This document shows, piece by piece, positions 25,570-33,171 of a stretch of DNA of 43,495 nt (its first letter is position 1; every line of letters starts with the position of its first letter). The notes below the pieces were generated by a model. It ran no database searches, had not been told where the DNA came from, and saw only the letters and a list, made by a program, of their open reading frames with translations. The DNA is from Pseudomonas sp. Ga0074129 (lineage in GTDB: Bacteria > Pseudomonadota > Gammaproteobacteria > Pseudomonadales > Pseudomonadaceae), in the NCBI GenBank assembly GCA_001465025.1, contig LNDO01000036.1, positions 1 to 43,495 on the forward strand, given 5' to 3'. The position numbers and the translations under genes are program-made.

Positions 25570-25660
25570 GTTGGGCTTCGCTGCGCTCAGCGCCAACCTA
25601 CAAATTGCAGATAACGTATGAACGTAGGTTGGGTTGAGGAGCTTGCGACGAAGCCCAACA
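25570..25660. repeat. REP inverted pair of the GTAGGTTGGG family
   Basis: GTTGGGCTTCGCTGCGCTC-type sequence (25570-25600) and its inverted relative beginning TAGGTTGGGTTGAGGAGC (25625-25660) face each other. The 340-bp gap between yacG and the next gene is almost entirely made of such elements, and I see no gene in it. Confidence 0.7.
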
Positions 25661-25762
25661 TGAAATCGCCCCATCTAGTGCATTTATCGCCGCTAAATTG
25701 CCCACAAATGCGGGTGTTGCTTGCGCAAAGCCCCAAGTGATCGCAAGCCTGCGGCCTTACTC

Positions 25763-25978
25763 TCAAGGCCGCATAAAGTTGTAGTCGCGGTCGTCATCCA
25801 GATTCTCAGCCAAAAACTGCAACTCGGCGGCTAAGTCTGCCGCTGTGCGCCCTGCCCGGCTGCATTCGACTACGGCACTAAGCAATGCGCGCAAGGCCAT
25901 CGCGTGGTCGAACCCTTGAGCGTCAACCGCGTCGAGGCTGCGTTGTATTTCTTGCCTTGCCCATTGATGCACACCCAT
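25763..25978 (-). CDS. Small conserved hypothetical protein
   Basis: A 71-aa protein without a recognised domain. It is rich in helix-forming residues (WARQEIQRSLDAVDAQG, ALRALLSAVVECSRAG) and has no signal peptide or membrane span. A good GGAGG site stands 7 nt before the ATG, which supports it as a real gene. A hypothetical gene of similar size follows yacG in P. aeruginosa, as far as I recall. Function unknown. It is followed at the 3' end by REP sequences and not by a clear terminator. Confidence 0.7.
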   Translation of the reverse strand: MGVHQWARQEIQRSLDAVDAQGFDHAMALRALLSAVVECSRAGRTAADLAAELQFLAENLDDDRDYNFMRP

Positions 25979-26082
25979 GTCGCGCCCTCCTTATAAATGA
26001 GACAAGCATGCCGCGCGAACGACTCGCCGCGTTGATTCAGGTCAACCGACGTGGGGCGATCACGCGGCTGATGGAGGCCTTA

Positions 26083-26772
26083 TCAACGCGGCCGATCATC
26101 GTCATTCCAGGGCGCGGCCAGATAACGGGTGCGATTGAAGGTTTCCAGCCAGTCGGGATAAAACACCACCAGCGCGGTGACCAGCATGCCGTTGATAAAG
26201 GCTTCGGGGAAAATCACCAACCAGAGGTAACCGACAAAATCCTCCAGCCAGGGCGGCATGGGAAACAAGCCATCAAGCCACAGCACGGAGAACGCTGCGA
26301 GGATGCACACCAGCGTGGCCAGCGCCGCCGCAAAAAAACCGCTAAAGAAGATGTACACGAACAGATTGCGCGGTTGCTTCTTCTCAACCCACAAGGCGCA
26401 GACTTCAGTGATCCACACCGGAATCACCACCAGCAGCACGCCATTAACCCCAAGCGCGGCCAAGTCATGTCGGCCCAGCGCGAGCAGGCCAAGTTGTGCG
26501 ACAAACCCGGCGAGTATGGCCAGCGGCCAGTCCAACAGCAGTGTCACCACCGTCATGCCAACAAAGTGGTAGGACAACCCCGAGTCAAAGTCGCGGCGCA
26601 CCAGCCACAGCATAAACAGCGCCAGCGCCGTGCCGGCCAGCAGATGTTGACGGCGCTGGTCGCTGCACAACTCAACCCAGGGTGCGCGCCAGATAGCCCA
26701 ACACAGCAGTGGCAGGTAAATCAGCCAGCCTACGACCTGACTGGTCGTTGAAAGCAGTTCTGCGGCAATCAT
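26083..26772 (-). CDS. CbiM-like energy-coupling factor permease, orphan
   Basis: Polytopic inner-membrane protein (229 aa, about six spans) resembling the CbiM/NikM substrate-binding subunits of cobalt/nickel ECF transporters. DFDSGLSYHFVGMTVVTLLL and GVNGVLLVVIPVWITEVCALW match the family's core, as does VIFPEAFINGMLVTALVVFYP. The metal-ligating N terminus of true CbiM proteins (MHIPDG-like) is absent, since this protein starts MIAAELLSTTSQ. No CbiN, CbiQ or CbiO partner is nearby. It may have lost metal transport or may work alone. The gap 26773-26948 to the divergent DUF1780 gene shows no clear promoter. Confidence 0.78.
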   Translation of the reverse strand: MIAAELLSTTSQVVGWLIYLPLLCWAIWRAPWVELCSDQRRQHLLAGTALALFMLWLVRRDFDSGLSYHFVGMTVVTLLLDWPLAILAGFVAQLGLLALGRHDLAALGVNGVLLVVIPVWITEVCALWVEKKQPRNLFVYIFFSGFFAAALATLVCILAAFSVLWLDGLFPMPPWLEDFVGYLWLVIFPEAFINGMLVTALVVFYPDWLETFNRTRYLAAPWNDDDRPR

Positions 26773-26948
26773 CCACGGTCACTCCCATGCGTTAGGAACT
26801 GCCACGCAGTCTACAGCCGCGCAGCACCATCAGCGTAAGGATCACCCAAGCGCGACGACGGGCCGCAGGCCAACGTGGATCGCACTGCGCCACATACGGC
26901 CAGATAGAGAGGTTTCAAGTGCGTCACGGCCTGGGCTAAGCTGGGCCC

Positions 26949-27578
26949 ATGGACGACTCCGATTATCTGCGCCTACTGACGCATCAAGCCGAACAGGCCA
27001 ATGCCTTTCTCTCCAATGCCCGTAAGTGGGAACGCGAGCGCTGGGTGTGTCAGCGCCTGCTACAAGCCTTAAATGTTCCTCACCGACTGGACGAGTTCAA
27101 CGCTGCTGGCCATGAGCCGCCTGACGTGCTGTTTCGCGATGCCAGCTTTGAGGTGTTTTTTGTGCTGGATGAAGGTCGCCGCCTAAACGATGAATGGCGC
27201 GCAGAACTGGAACGCCGCCGCAGTGCGTTTTCCCTCAGCCAACTGGTGCGGCGCGAAGCAAAACCCCGCCGCATTGGCGCAGGTGACCTGCAACAACGAC
27301 TGACGCCCACGCTGCGCAAAAAAGCGCATAACTACCAGGAGCGTGGACTTGATTTGGGTGAGTTGGACTTGCTGGCTTACGTCAATCTCAAGCGCGCCAT
27401 ACCCGACTTCAACAGCCACTTCCCACCACCCACCGAGTTTCTGCGCCAAGGTTGGCGCTCGCTCTCGCTGGTCGGCCCGACCTTTGCGCGCGTACTGTTC
27501 GCCCACCCCGACGCGCCAGATTTTCTGCGCACCAACCTGGGCCGCACCGTGCTGTTTGATGTGGGGATCAGCCTATGA
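26949..27578 (+). CDS. DUF1780 family protein, putative endonuclease fold
   Basis: A 209-aa protein of the Pseudomonas-centred DUF1780 family. A structure of the P. aeruginosa homologue shows a restriction-endonuclease-like fold, as I recall. Landmarks are HQAEQANAFLSNARKWERER near the N terminus, PPDVLFRDASFEVFFVLDEGRR (the possible acidic D-x(n)-E-V core), KKAHNYQERGLDLGELDLLAYVNL and the C-terminal VGPTFARVLFAHPDAPDFL. The biochemical role is unknown. Its TGA overlaps the next gene's ATG. Confidence 0.9.
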   Translation: MDDSDYLRLLTHQAEQANAFLSNARKWERERWVCQRLLQALNVPHRLDEFNAAGHEPPDVLFRDASFEVFFVLDEGRRLNDEWRAELERRRSAFSLSQLVRREAKPRRIGAGDLQQRLTPTLRKKAHNYQERGLDLGELDLLAYVNLKRAIPDFNSHFPPPTEFLRQGWRSLSLVGPTFARVLFAHPDAPDFLRTNLGRTVLFDVGISL

Positions 27579-28069
27579 TGCCGCCGCCCGAATTGCTGGC
27601 CAGTGTGCCGCAACAAGGCTGCGTGCGTTGGATGGGCGTGCGCCCGGTTTCGCGTGCGCCGATGATCGAACTGGATGCCGTCGAAGCGCGCCGTGAAGCT
27701 GGTCTGACCGGCGATCACAGCCGACCGGGGCCGCGTAATGCACGGCAAGTCACGCTGATTCAATTTGAGCATCTGGCCGTGATCAGCGCGCTGATGGGCC
27801 GCGCGGATGATCACCCCATCACACCGGCTGAGCTGCGCCGCAACATTGTGATCAGCGGCATTAACCTGTTCAGCCTAAAAGGACGACGGTTCCGGATTGG
27901 TCAGGCGATTCTCGAAACAACGGGCTGGTGCCAACCCTGCGCTAAGCTGGAAGAACGTCTTGGGCCTGGAACCTTCCAGGCCATGCGCGGCCACGGCGGG
28001 ATTACTGCCCGTGTGTTGCACAGCGGCATTATTCGCCTAAATGACAGCCTGCGCGTTGAGCCTTTATAA
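27575..28069 (+). CDS. MOSC domain-containing protein
   Basis: A 164-aa single-domain MOSC protein. MOSC domains occur in molybdenum-cofactor sulfurases and in YiiM/YcbX-type enzymes and use a conserved cysteine. Here it lies in TTGWCQPCAKLE. The family's GLTGDHSR, ITPAELRRNIVISGINL and GHGGITARV are visible. It overlaps DUF1780 by 4 nt and precedes DUF3094, an order kept in Pseudomonas. The substrate is unknown. Confidence 0.9.
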   Translation: MMPPPELLASVPQQGCVRWMGVRPVSRAPMIELDAVEARREAGLTGDHSRPGPRNARQVTLIQFEHLAVISALMGRADDHPITPAELRRNIVISGINLFSLKGRRFRIGQAILETTGWCQPCAKLEERLGPGTFQAMRGHGGITARVLHSGIIRLNDSLRVEPL

Positions 28070-28109
28070 GCCGCGCAGCTAGAATGCCACCCCTGCCAGC
28101 GAGGCCCCC

Positions 28110-28283
28110 ATGTCCAGCCGCCTGAATCCTGATGATCAAAAACGTGTCGAGCAATACCTCAGTGCTCCACAGCATCAGGTCGAGCGCCAGCCTTTTCGGC
28201 TCTGGCGTTTGCTGCTGATCATCCTGGTCGCGGTCATTGGCCTGGGCCTGCTAAGCCGTTTTCTGGGTCAATTAGTGCTATGA
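28110..28283 (+). CDS. DUF3094 small membrane protein
   Basis: A 57-aa protein starting MSSRLNPDDQKRVEQYL, with one C-terminal membrane span (about 33-50, LLLIILVAVIGLGLL). The LNPDDQ-R-V-YL start and the single span match the small DUF3094 proteins found between the MOSC and ndh genes in Pseudomonas. Function unknown. It begins 40 nt after the MOSC stop and is probably in the same transcript. Confidence 0.85.
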   Translation: MSSRLNPDDQKRVEQYLSAPQHQVERQPFRLWRLLLIILVAVIGLGLLSRFLGQLVL

Positions 28284-28346
28284 GCTGCCTGGCGCTCGCC
28301 CACATTGACTCACAGCCTTTCCTTAAAAGCCTTGTGAGCGTCTCAA

Positions 28347-29648
28347 ATGACTCATCAAATCGTAATCGTCGGCGGCGGTGCCGGCGGCTTGGAGCTTGCT
28401 ACCCACCTGGGTAGATCCTTGGGCAAGCGCGGCCAAGCCACTGTCACCTTGGTTGACGCTAACCTCACCCATATCTGGAAACCCCTTCTGCATGAAGTGG
28501 CGGCCGGCTCGCTGAACTCCTCCGGGGATGAACTGAACTACGTGGCGCAGGCCAAGTGGAATCACTTCGAGTTCCAACTGGGGCGCATGTGCGACCTCAA
28601 CCGCGCCGAAAAACGCATCGCCTTGGCGGCAACAGTGGATGAAAACGGCCAAGTGCTGATGCCTGCGCGCACCCTCAGCTATGACAGCCTGGTGATTGCC
28701 GTAGGCAGCACCACCAATGATTTCGGCACCGAGGGCGCTGCCGAACACTGCCTGTTTCTGGACACCCGCGAGCAGGCGGAACGCTTTCATCGGCAATTAC
28801 TCAACCATTACATGCGCGCCCACGCCAGCCAGAGCGAAACCACCGAACGGATCAATGTTGCCATCGTTGGCGCGGGTGCAACGGGGGTTGAGTTGGCCGC
28901 CGAGCTGCACCATGCCGCACGTGAACTAGCCGCTTACGGACTGGATAGCATTCGTCCGGAGAACATGCGCATCACCCTTATTGAGGCCGGTCCGCGCGTA
29001 CTGCCCGCCCTGCCGGAGCGCATCGGCCGCCCCGTGCATAAAACCCTGGAGAAACTGGGCGTCACCGTGCTCACGGGCGCAGCGGTTAGCAAAGTCACCG
29101 CAGACGGCCTGCATACCGCACAAGGCCAGGTTATCGCGGCGAGCTTGAAAGTCTGGGCGGCGGGTATTCGCGCGCCGGAGTTTCTGCAGGGCTTGGACGG
29201 GCTGGAGAGCAATCGCATCAACCAATTGCAGGTGCGCCCTACATTGCAAACCACATTGGATGACAACGTGTTTGCCTTTGGCGACTGCGCCGCATGCCCG
29301 CAACCCGGCAGCGAGGGCCGCAATGTGCCGCCGCGTGCACAAGCGGCGCACCAGCAAGCGTCCATGTTGGCTAAATCACTGAAGCTGCGTATTGAGGGCA
29401 AACCACTGCTGGAATATCGCTACCGCGATTACGGCTCGCTGATTTCGTTGTCGACCTTCTCGGCGGTCGGTAACCTGATGGGCAACCTGACCGGCAGCGT
29501 CATGCTTGAAGGTTGGCTGGCGAGAATGTTCTACGTGTCGCTGTACCGCATGCATCAGGTAGCGCTGTATGGCGTTACCCGCACCATGCTGATGATGCTC
29601 AGCGACCGCATCGGCAGAAGCACCGAGCCACGCCTCAAGCTGCACTGA
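28347..29648 (+). CDS. ndh: Type II NADH:quinone oxidoreductase
   Basis: Peripheral inner-membrane flavoprotein that passes electrons from NADH to quinone without pumping protons. The 433-aa protein has two dinucleotide folds: FAD at the N terminus (IVIVGGGAGGLELATHLG) and NADH at about residues 170-190 (AIVGAGATGVELAAELHH). VFAFGDCAACP and the AQAAHQQA helix follow, where the quinone site of NDH-2 enzymes lies. The C-terminal part (WLARMFYVSLYRMHQVALYG) is the amphipathic membrane anchor. The ribosome-binding site is weak (GAGCG). A single-gene transcript is likely, ending in the REP and terminator sequence. Confidence 0.95.
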   Translation: MTHQIVIVGGGAGGLELATHLGRSLGKRGQATVTLVDANLTHIWKPLLHEVAAGSLNSSGDELNYVAQAKWNHFEFQLGRMCDLNRAEKRIALAATVDENGQVLMPARTLSYDSLVIAVGSTTNDFGTEGAAEHCLFLDTREQAERFHRQLLNHYMRAHASQSETTERINVAIVGAGATGVELAAELHHAARELAAYGLDSIRPENMRITLIEAGPRVLPALPERIGRPVHKTLEKLGVTVLTGAAVSKVTADGLHTAQGQVIAASLKVWAAGIRAPEFLQGLDGLESNRINQLQVRPTLQTTLDDNVFAFGDCAACPQPGSEGRNVPPRAQAAHQQASMLAKSLKLRIEGKPLLEYRYRDYGSLISLSTFSAVGNLMGNLTGSVMLEGWLARMFYVSLYRMHQVALYGVTRTMLMMLSDRIGRSTEPRLKLH

Positions 29649-29665
29649 GCCTGAACTGCAAAACA

Positions 29666-29714
29666 TGTAGGAGCGGCCTATGCCCGCGAAACGCGGCCAT
29701 GGACCACTCCTACA
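29666..29714. repeat. REP element (TGTAGGAGCGGCC family) after ndh
   Basis: A 49-nt palindrome begins TGTAGGAGCGGCC and ends ACTCCTACA, with an inner GCCCGCG / CGCGG stem. It is a typical Pseudomonas extragenic palindrome located 17 nt after the ndh stop. Confidence 0.75.
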
Positions 29715-29758
29715 TTATTTACGCGCCCCGAAGGTCTTCGCCATAAATCGCAGGCAAT

Positions 29759-29785
29759 AAAAAACCCGCACTAGGCGGGTTTTTT
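29759..29785. terminator. Bidirectional terminator between ndh and tRNA operon
   Basis: AAAAAACCCGC / GCGGGTTTTTT around a 5-nt loop. The A-tract and T-tract allow termination from both sides: ndh on plus, and the Lys-Pro-Asn tRNA transcript on minus, 21 nt after the encoded CCA. Confidence 0.92.
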
Positions 29786-29806
29786 ATCATTCAAGCATGC
29801 TTGAAA

Positions 29807-29882
29807 TGGTGGGTCGTGTGGGATTCGAACCTACGACCAATTGGTTAAAAGCCAACTGCTCTACCAACTGAGCTAACGACCC
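29807..29882 (-). tRNA. tRNA-Lys (anticodon TTT)
   Basis: A 76-nt cloverleaf on the minus strand with acceptor GGGTCGT / ACGACCC, D loop AGCTCAGTTGGTAGAGC, anticodon stem TTGGC-TTTTAACCAA and T loop GTTCGAATC. CCA is encoded. It is the last gene of a three-tRNA transcript. Confidence 0.97.
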
Positions 29883-29887
29883 AAAAA

Positions 29888-29964
29888 TGGTCGGGGTAGG
29901 GGGATTCGAACTCCCGACATCCTGCTCCCAAAGCAGGCGCGCTACCGGACTGCGCTATACCCCG
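29888..29964 (-). tRNA. tRNA-Pro (anticodon TGG)
   Basis: A 77-nt tRNA on the minus strand with acceptor CGGGGTA / TACCCCG, anticodon stem CCTGC with loop TTTGGGA, T loop GTTCGAATC and encoded CCA. It is the middle gene of the tRNA operon, 5 nt from tRNA-Lys. Confidence 0.97.
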
Positions 29965-29973
29965 ATGAAAGAT

Positions 29974-30049
29974 TGGCTCCGCGACCTGGACTCGAACCAG
30001 GGACCCAATGATTAACAGTCATTTGCTCTACCGACTGAGCTATCGCGGA
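29974..30049 (-). tRNA. tRNA-Asn (anticodon GTT)
   Basis: A 76-nt tRNA on the minus strand with acceptor TCCGCGA / TCGCGGA, anticodon loop CTGTTAA, T loop GTTCGAGTC and encoded CCA. It is first in the operon, downstream of the promoter at 30117-30144. Confidence 0.97.
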
Positions 30050-30116
30050 ACTACTTGCTTCCTTCTCAGATTTCGCTTGGAGATTGTTAATCTCGTTTGC
30101 TGTTCTGAGGCGCGCC

Positions 30117-30144
30117 ATTTTACGGTTCTACGCGAAGCTGTCAA
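30117..30144 (-). promoter_or_regulatory. Sigma70 promoter of the tRNA-Asn-Pro-Lys operon
   Basis: On the minus strand a perfect TTGACA, 16 nt and TAAAAT are followed by the GC-rich discriminator GGCGCGCC, which is the mark of stringently controlled stable-RNA promoters. It lies about 65 nt before tRNA-Asn. Confidence 0.88.
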
Positions 30145-30261
30145 CCCCTTAAATTGCTTTTAGTACAATGATTTGCAGCTGCGTGACTGGCTGCTATATC
30201 TTCAGTAGGTCTGCGTACATTGCAGGACGCATCAGCCGTAAGGCCCCAGCCAGGAAAGTCC

Positions 30262-32613
30262 ATGAGCAACCAGGGCATACCGCCAACTCCACCCACTACC
30301 GTGCAGACCCTTGCCAACCGAGGCATCCAGCCGCGATTTGGTGAGCTGGTGCAAAGCTGCCGGAAACTGGTGATGAACCGCCTGGCCGAACAACTCACCA
30401 GCGTCTTCGCGCAAGTGGACGACACGCTGTTTGAGTGCGCAGAAAAGGCCGAGAACAATCAGGTGCAAACCTTGTTCTTCGACAACATGCGCGAAATCCG
30501 CAAGCAGCGTCCTTTAATAGAGCGCAGCTACCACCAGCAGATTGCCGGTAACTTCTCCGATTTCCTTGAGGGCAAGCTCAAGCCTGCCCCAGTCACCAGC
30601 GCCCTCGACGCCGAGGAAATGGCCCTGGTGCAAAACGAGGATTACGAAGAAAGCCTGCAAGTCACGAATATGGTGAGTCGCGTCAAGGCGCGCTGTGCGC
30701 AGCCGTTGTTCGCCTTAGAGCAACGTTTGGCGCTGCTTAATAACGGCCAGAAGCTTGGCGAAGACATAAACCCCTTTGGCCCGCAGATGATTGCTCAGGC
30801 GTTTCGCGACGCACTGGCACCCAGCCCGTTCCCCCTGCGCATAAAGGTCATCCTCTATACGTTGTTTGATACCCACGTAATGCAGAGCCTGGATGGCCTC
30901 TACGCGGCGCTCAATAAGCGCCTGATTGAAGCAGGCGTACTGCCCAACCTTAAGTTCACCGCACAACGCAACAGCCAACCTGAGCGGCCAAAACCTGCGG
31001 CTGGTGCAGCCGAGCAGCCAAGTGAAACGGCACCCAGCAGCCCCGCGCAGCCCGGCACCCTATTCGCTCATCCCGGCAACCCGTCTTACAACACAACAAC
31101 GAGTAATCTGAGCGGACCGCCCCCTACCGACCCACTGGAGCTACTGGGCAGCTTGGCAGCCCTGCTGGGCGAGCATCGCCAGCGCGATATCGATGCGCCG
31201 CTTCTCGGTGGCACACGCAGCATTGCCAGCTTTGCCCCTGCGGATGCCACCAGCACCTATACAGCCACGGCACTGCTCGACGCACTCAACCGCATGCAAC
31301 GTCAGTCGGCCAGCGATATCTCGCAACGCCTGCAGCGCCCGCAACAGGTGGAGGGGCTCAAAGTCGACCTGCACCAACAGCTGGAAACCTACAGCACCTT
31401 GCCTGGCCAGCAAAAGCTGTCTGATCAGGAAGCGGATGTAATCGACTTGGTCGGCATGTTGTTCGACTTCATTCTCGATGACGACAACCTGCCCGACAGT
31501 TGCAAGACCACACTCTCGCACCTGCACACGCCCTACCTAAAAGTGGCGCTGCTGGATAAAGCCTTGTTTACCCAGCACCACCACCCCGCTCGACGCTTGC
31601 TGAACGGTATGGCGCAGGCGGGCGTGCTGTACGGCGGCGATGGTGACGAGCGTGGCCTACTGGCCAAGATGCAGTGGGTTGTTGAGCGTGTCATCCAGGA
31701 CTTTAATGGTGACCTGCAACTGTTTGAGAGCCTGCTGGAGGAATTCAACGAGTTCGTTGCCACCCTACGGCACAAAGTGGAGTTGCGCGAACGGCGCGCC
31801 GTAGAGGCCGCCAAAGGTCGCGACAAATTACTCGGCGCACGTCAGCACGCTGTTGAAGTGATTGCCACCAGCCTGGCAGACCGTCAATTGCCGAGCATTA
31901 TTCGCAATTTTCTTGAGCTGACCTGGGCTGACGTACTGGTGTTTGTGCTGCTGCGTAATGGCGAGCGCAGCCCAGAATGGCTACGGGCCTGCGAAGCTGC
32001 AGAACAACTGGCCTGGAGCGGCACCCTGCTCGACGATGCCGGACGTGAACGCCTGCAAAAACTGCGCGTACCGCTGCTGGAAGACCTGCGCAAGGGGCTA
32101 GAGTTGCTTGGCGGTTACCACGAAGATGGCATCCGTCGCCTGCTACAAGACTTAGTCGTCTGCCAACACGCTATTCAGGCCAAGCAGCCGCAGGTGGCGG
32201 CGCAACTTAAACCCACACTGCCAGAAAGCCCGCTGGGCGCCATGCTCGGTGAAGATGCAGCACTGGCGACGCAAGCGCCACGCGAGTCAACCCTGTCTGC
32301 CCGCGCTCAAGCGCTGGCCAAGGAACTGGGACATATCGAATTTGGTACCTGGTTTGAGTTCGTCAACGGCCAACAAGTGCGGACGCTGAAGCTCTCCTGG
32401 TTCAGCCCGACGACCCGCAACTACATGTTTGTCGACCAGAGTGGGCAGCGTGTGGCCATCAAGCCGCTCACCCAACTGGCCACTGAAATGGAACAAGGGC
32501 TGGCGCGCATCGTCACCCCAGAGCGCGGCGCACCGCTGGTAGACCGCGCACTCACAGCCATTTATCGCGTGCTGCAACGGTTCACCGGACGCACAGCCGA
32601 GACACAAGAATAA
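30262..32613 (+). CDS. DUF1631 family protein (second copy)
   Basis: A 783-aa paralogue of the protein at 12488-14809 with the same layout. It has an N-terminal helical domain (VDDTLFECAEKAENNQVQTLFFD), a proline/serine-rich linker (about residues 235-300), a central helical domain (DVIDLVGMLFDFILDDDNLP, HHPARRLLNGMAQAG) and a beta-rich C-terminal module (IEFGTWFEFVNGQQVR, NYMFVDQSGQRVA). I start at the ATG 30262, preceded by AGGAAA. An upstream in-frame extension of 14 codons is poorly supported. The stop codon overlaps the ribosome-binding site of the PilZ gene, so the two are almost certainly co-expressed. This pairing suggests a link to c-di-GMP signalling, by inference. No catalytic motif is visible. 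Confidence 0.9.
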   Translation: MSNQGIPPTPPTTVQTLANRGIQPRFGELVQSCRKLVMNRLAEQLTSVFAQVDDTLFECAEKAENNQVQTLFFDNMREIRKQRPLIERSYHQQIAGNFSDFLEGKLKPAPVTSALDAEEMALVQNEDYEESLQVTNMVSRVKARCAQPLFALEQRLALLNNGQKLGEDINPFGPQMIAQAFRDALAPSPFPLRIKVILYTLFDTHVMQSLDGLYAALNKRLIEAGVLPNLKFTAQRNSQPERPKPAAGAAEQPSETAPSSPAQPGTLFAHPGNPSYNTTTSNLSGPPPTDPLELLGSLAALLGEHRQRDIDAPLLGGTRSIASFAPADATSTYTATALLDALNRMQRQSASDISQRLQRPQQVEGLKVDLHQQLETYSTLPGQQKLSDQEADVIDLVGMLFDFILDDDNLPDSCKTTLSHLHTPYLKVALLDKALFTQHHHPARRLLNGMAQAGVLYGGDGDERGLLAKMQWVVERVIQDFNGDLQLFESLLEEFNEFVATLRHKVELRERRAVEAAKGRDKLLGARQHAVEVIATSLADRQLPSIIRNFLELTWADVLVFVLLRNGERSPEWLRACEAAEQLAWSGTLLDDAGRERLQKLRVPLLEDLRKGLELLGGYHEDGIRRLLQDLVVCQHAIQAKQPQVAAQLKPTLPESPLGAMLGEDAALATQAPRESTLSARAQALAKELGHIEFGTWFEFVNGQQVRTLKLSWFSPTTRNYMFVDQSGQRVAIKPLTQLATEMEQGLARIVTPERGAPLVDRALTAIYRVLQRFTGRTAETQE

Positions 32614-32622
32614 GGAATGGGT

Positions 32623-32958
32623 ATGGAAGACGAACGTCGCTCGCACAGCAGGCATCATGCCGAAGTGCAGCTAGAAGTCTTTGAGCTGCACACTGGCCAA
32701 CGCTTGGGGCGCGTGGTCGATTTGTCTGCAGACGGATTTATGCTGTTCAGTGACACGCCGCAAGCAGCCGACGAACTGCTGGAGTGCCGCTTGGTTACAG
32801 AGCACGCCGTAGACGGCGTATGTGAGGTCACCCTCGGCGCAGATTGCTTGTGGAGCCGCCCGGGCGCTGACGGCCAGCACTGCTGGGCAGGCTTTCACAT
32901 TATCGACCTAGCCGACGATCAAGCCGCAGCCTTAGAGGTTCTGCTCAAGCATCTGTGA
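32623..32958 (+). CDS. PilZ domain protein
   Basis: A 111-aa single PilZ domain, a cytoplasmic c-di-GMP receptor fold. The binding motif is present as RRSHSRH near the N terminus (RxxxR) and DLSADGFML (D-x-S-x-x-G), so ligand binding is plausible. I prefer the ATG at 32623, which has AAGGA 6 nt upstream, over the ATG at 32617, which is only 0-1 nt from that site. It is coupled to the DUF1631 gene and followed by a strong terminator. Targets are unknown. Confidence 0.9.
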   Translation: MEDERRSHSRHHAEVQLEVFELHTGQRLGRVVDLSADGFMLFSDTPQAADELLECRLVTEHAVDGVCEVTLGADCLWSRPGADGQHCWAGFHIIDLADDQAAALEVLLKHL

Positions 32959-32977
32959 CACAGCCCCACATAAAAAT

Positions 32978-33011
32978 ACCCCGGTCAGGCGAGCTGAACC
33001 GGGGTGTTTTT
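32978..33011 (+). terminator. Intrinsic terminator after the PilZ gene
   Basis: ACCCCGGT / ACCGGGGT stem with a partly paired inner CAG / CTG, followed by GTTTTTATTT, 19 nt after the PilZ stop. Confidence 0.9.
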
Positions 33012-33081
33012 ATTTCACAGACTGGCACTAAGACCACAAAGGCCAACCGGTCGATTTCAGCGTTAAGCTGGACTGGCGGCC

Positions 33082-33142
33082 GTAGGAAGGGCTTTAGCCA
33101 CGACAACGGAGTTGAGAACTCGCCGCCAAAGCACCTCCCACA
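33082..33142. repeat. REP inverted pair after clpB
   Basis: GTAGGAAGGGCTTTAGCCACGA (33082-33103) faces the inverted copy TCGCCGCCAAAGCACCTCC (starting 33120). This is a diverged member of the TGTGGGAGGGGCTTTAGC family, lying between the convergent PilZ and clpB genes. Confidence 0.65.
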
Positions 33143-33171
33143 CTGCAGCCCCAAAGACTCAGTACACGCTC

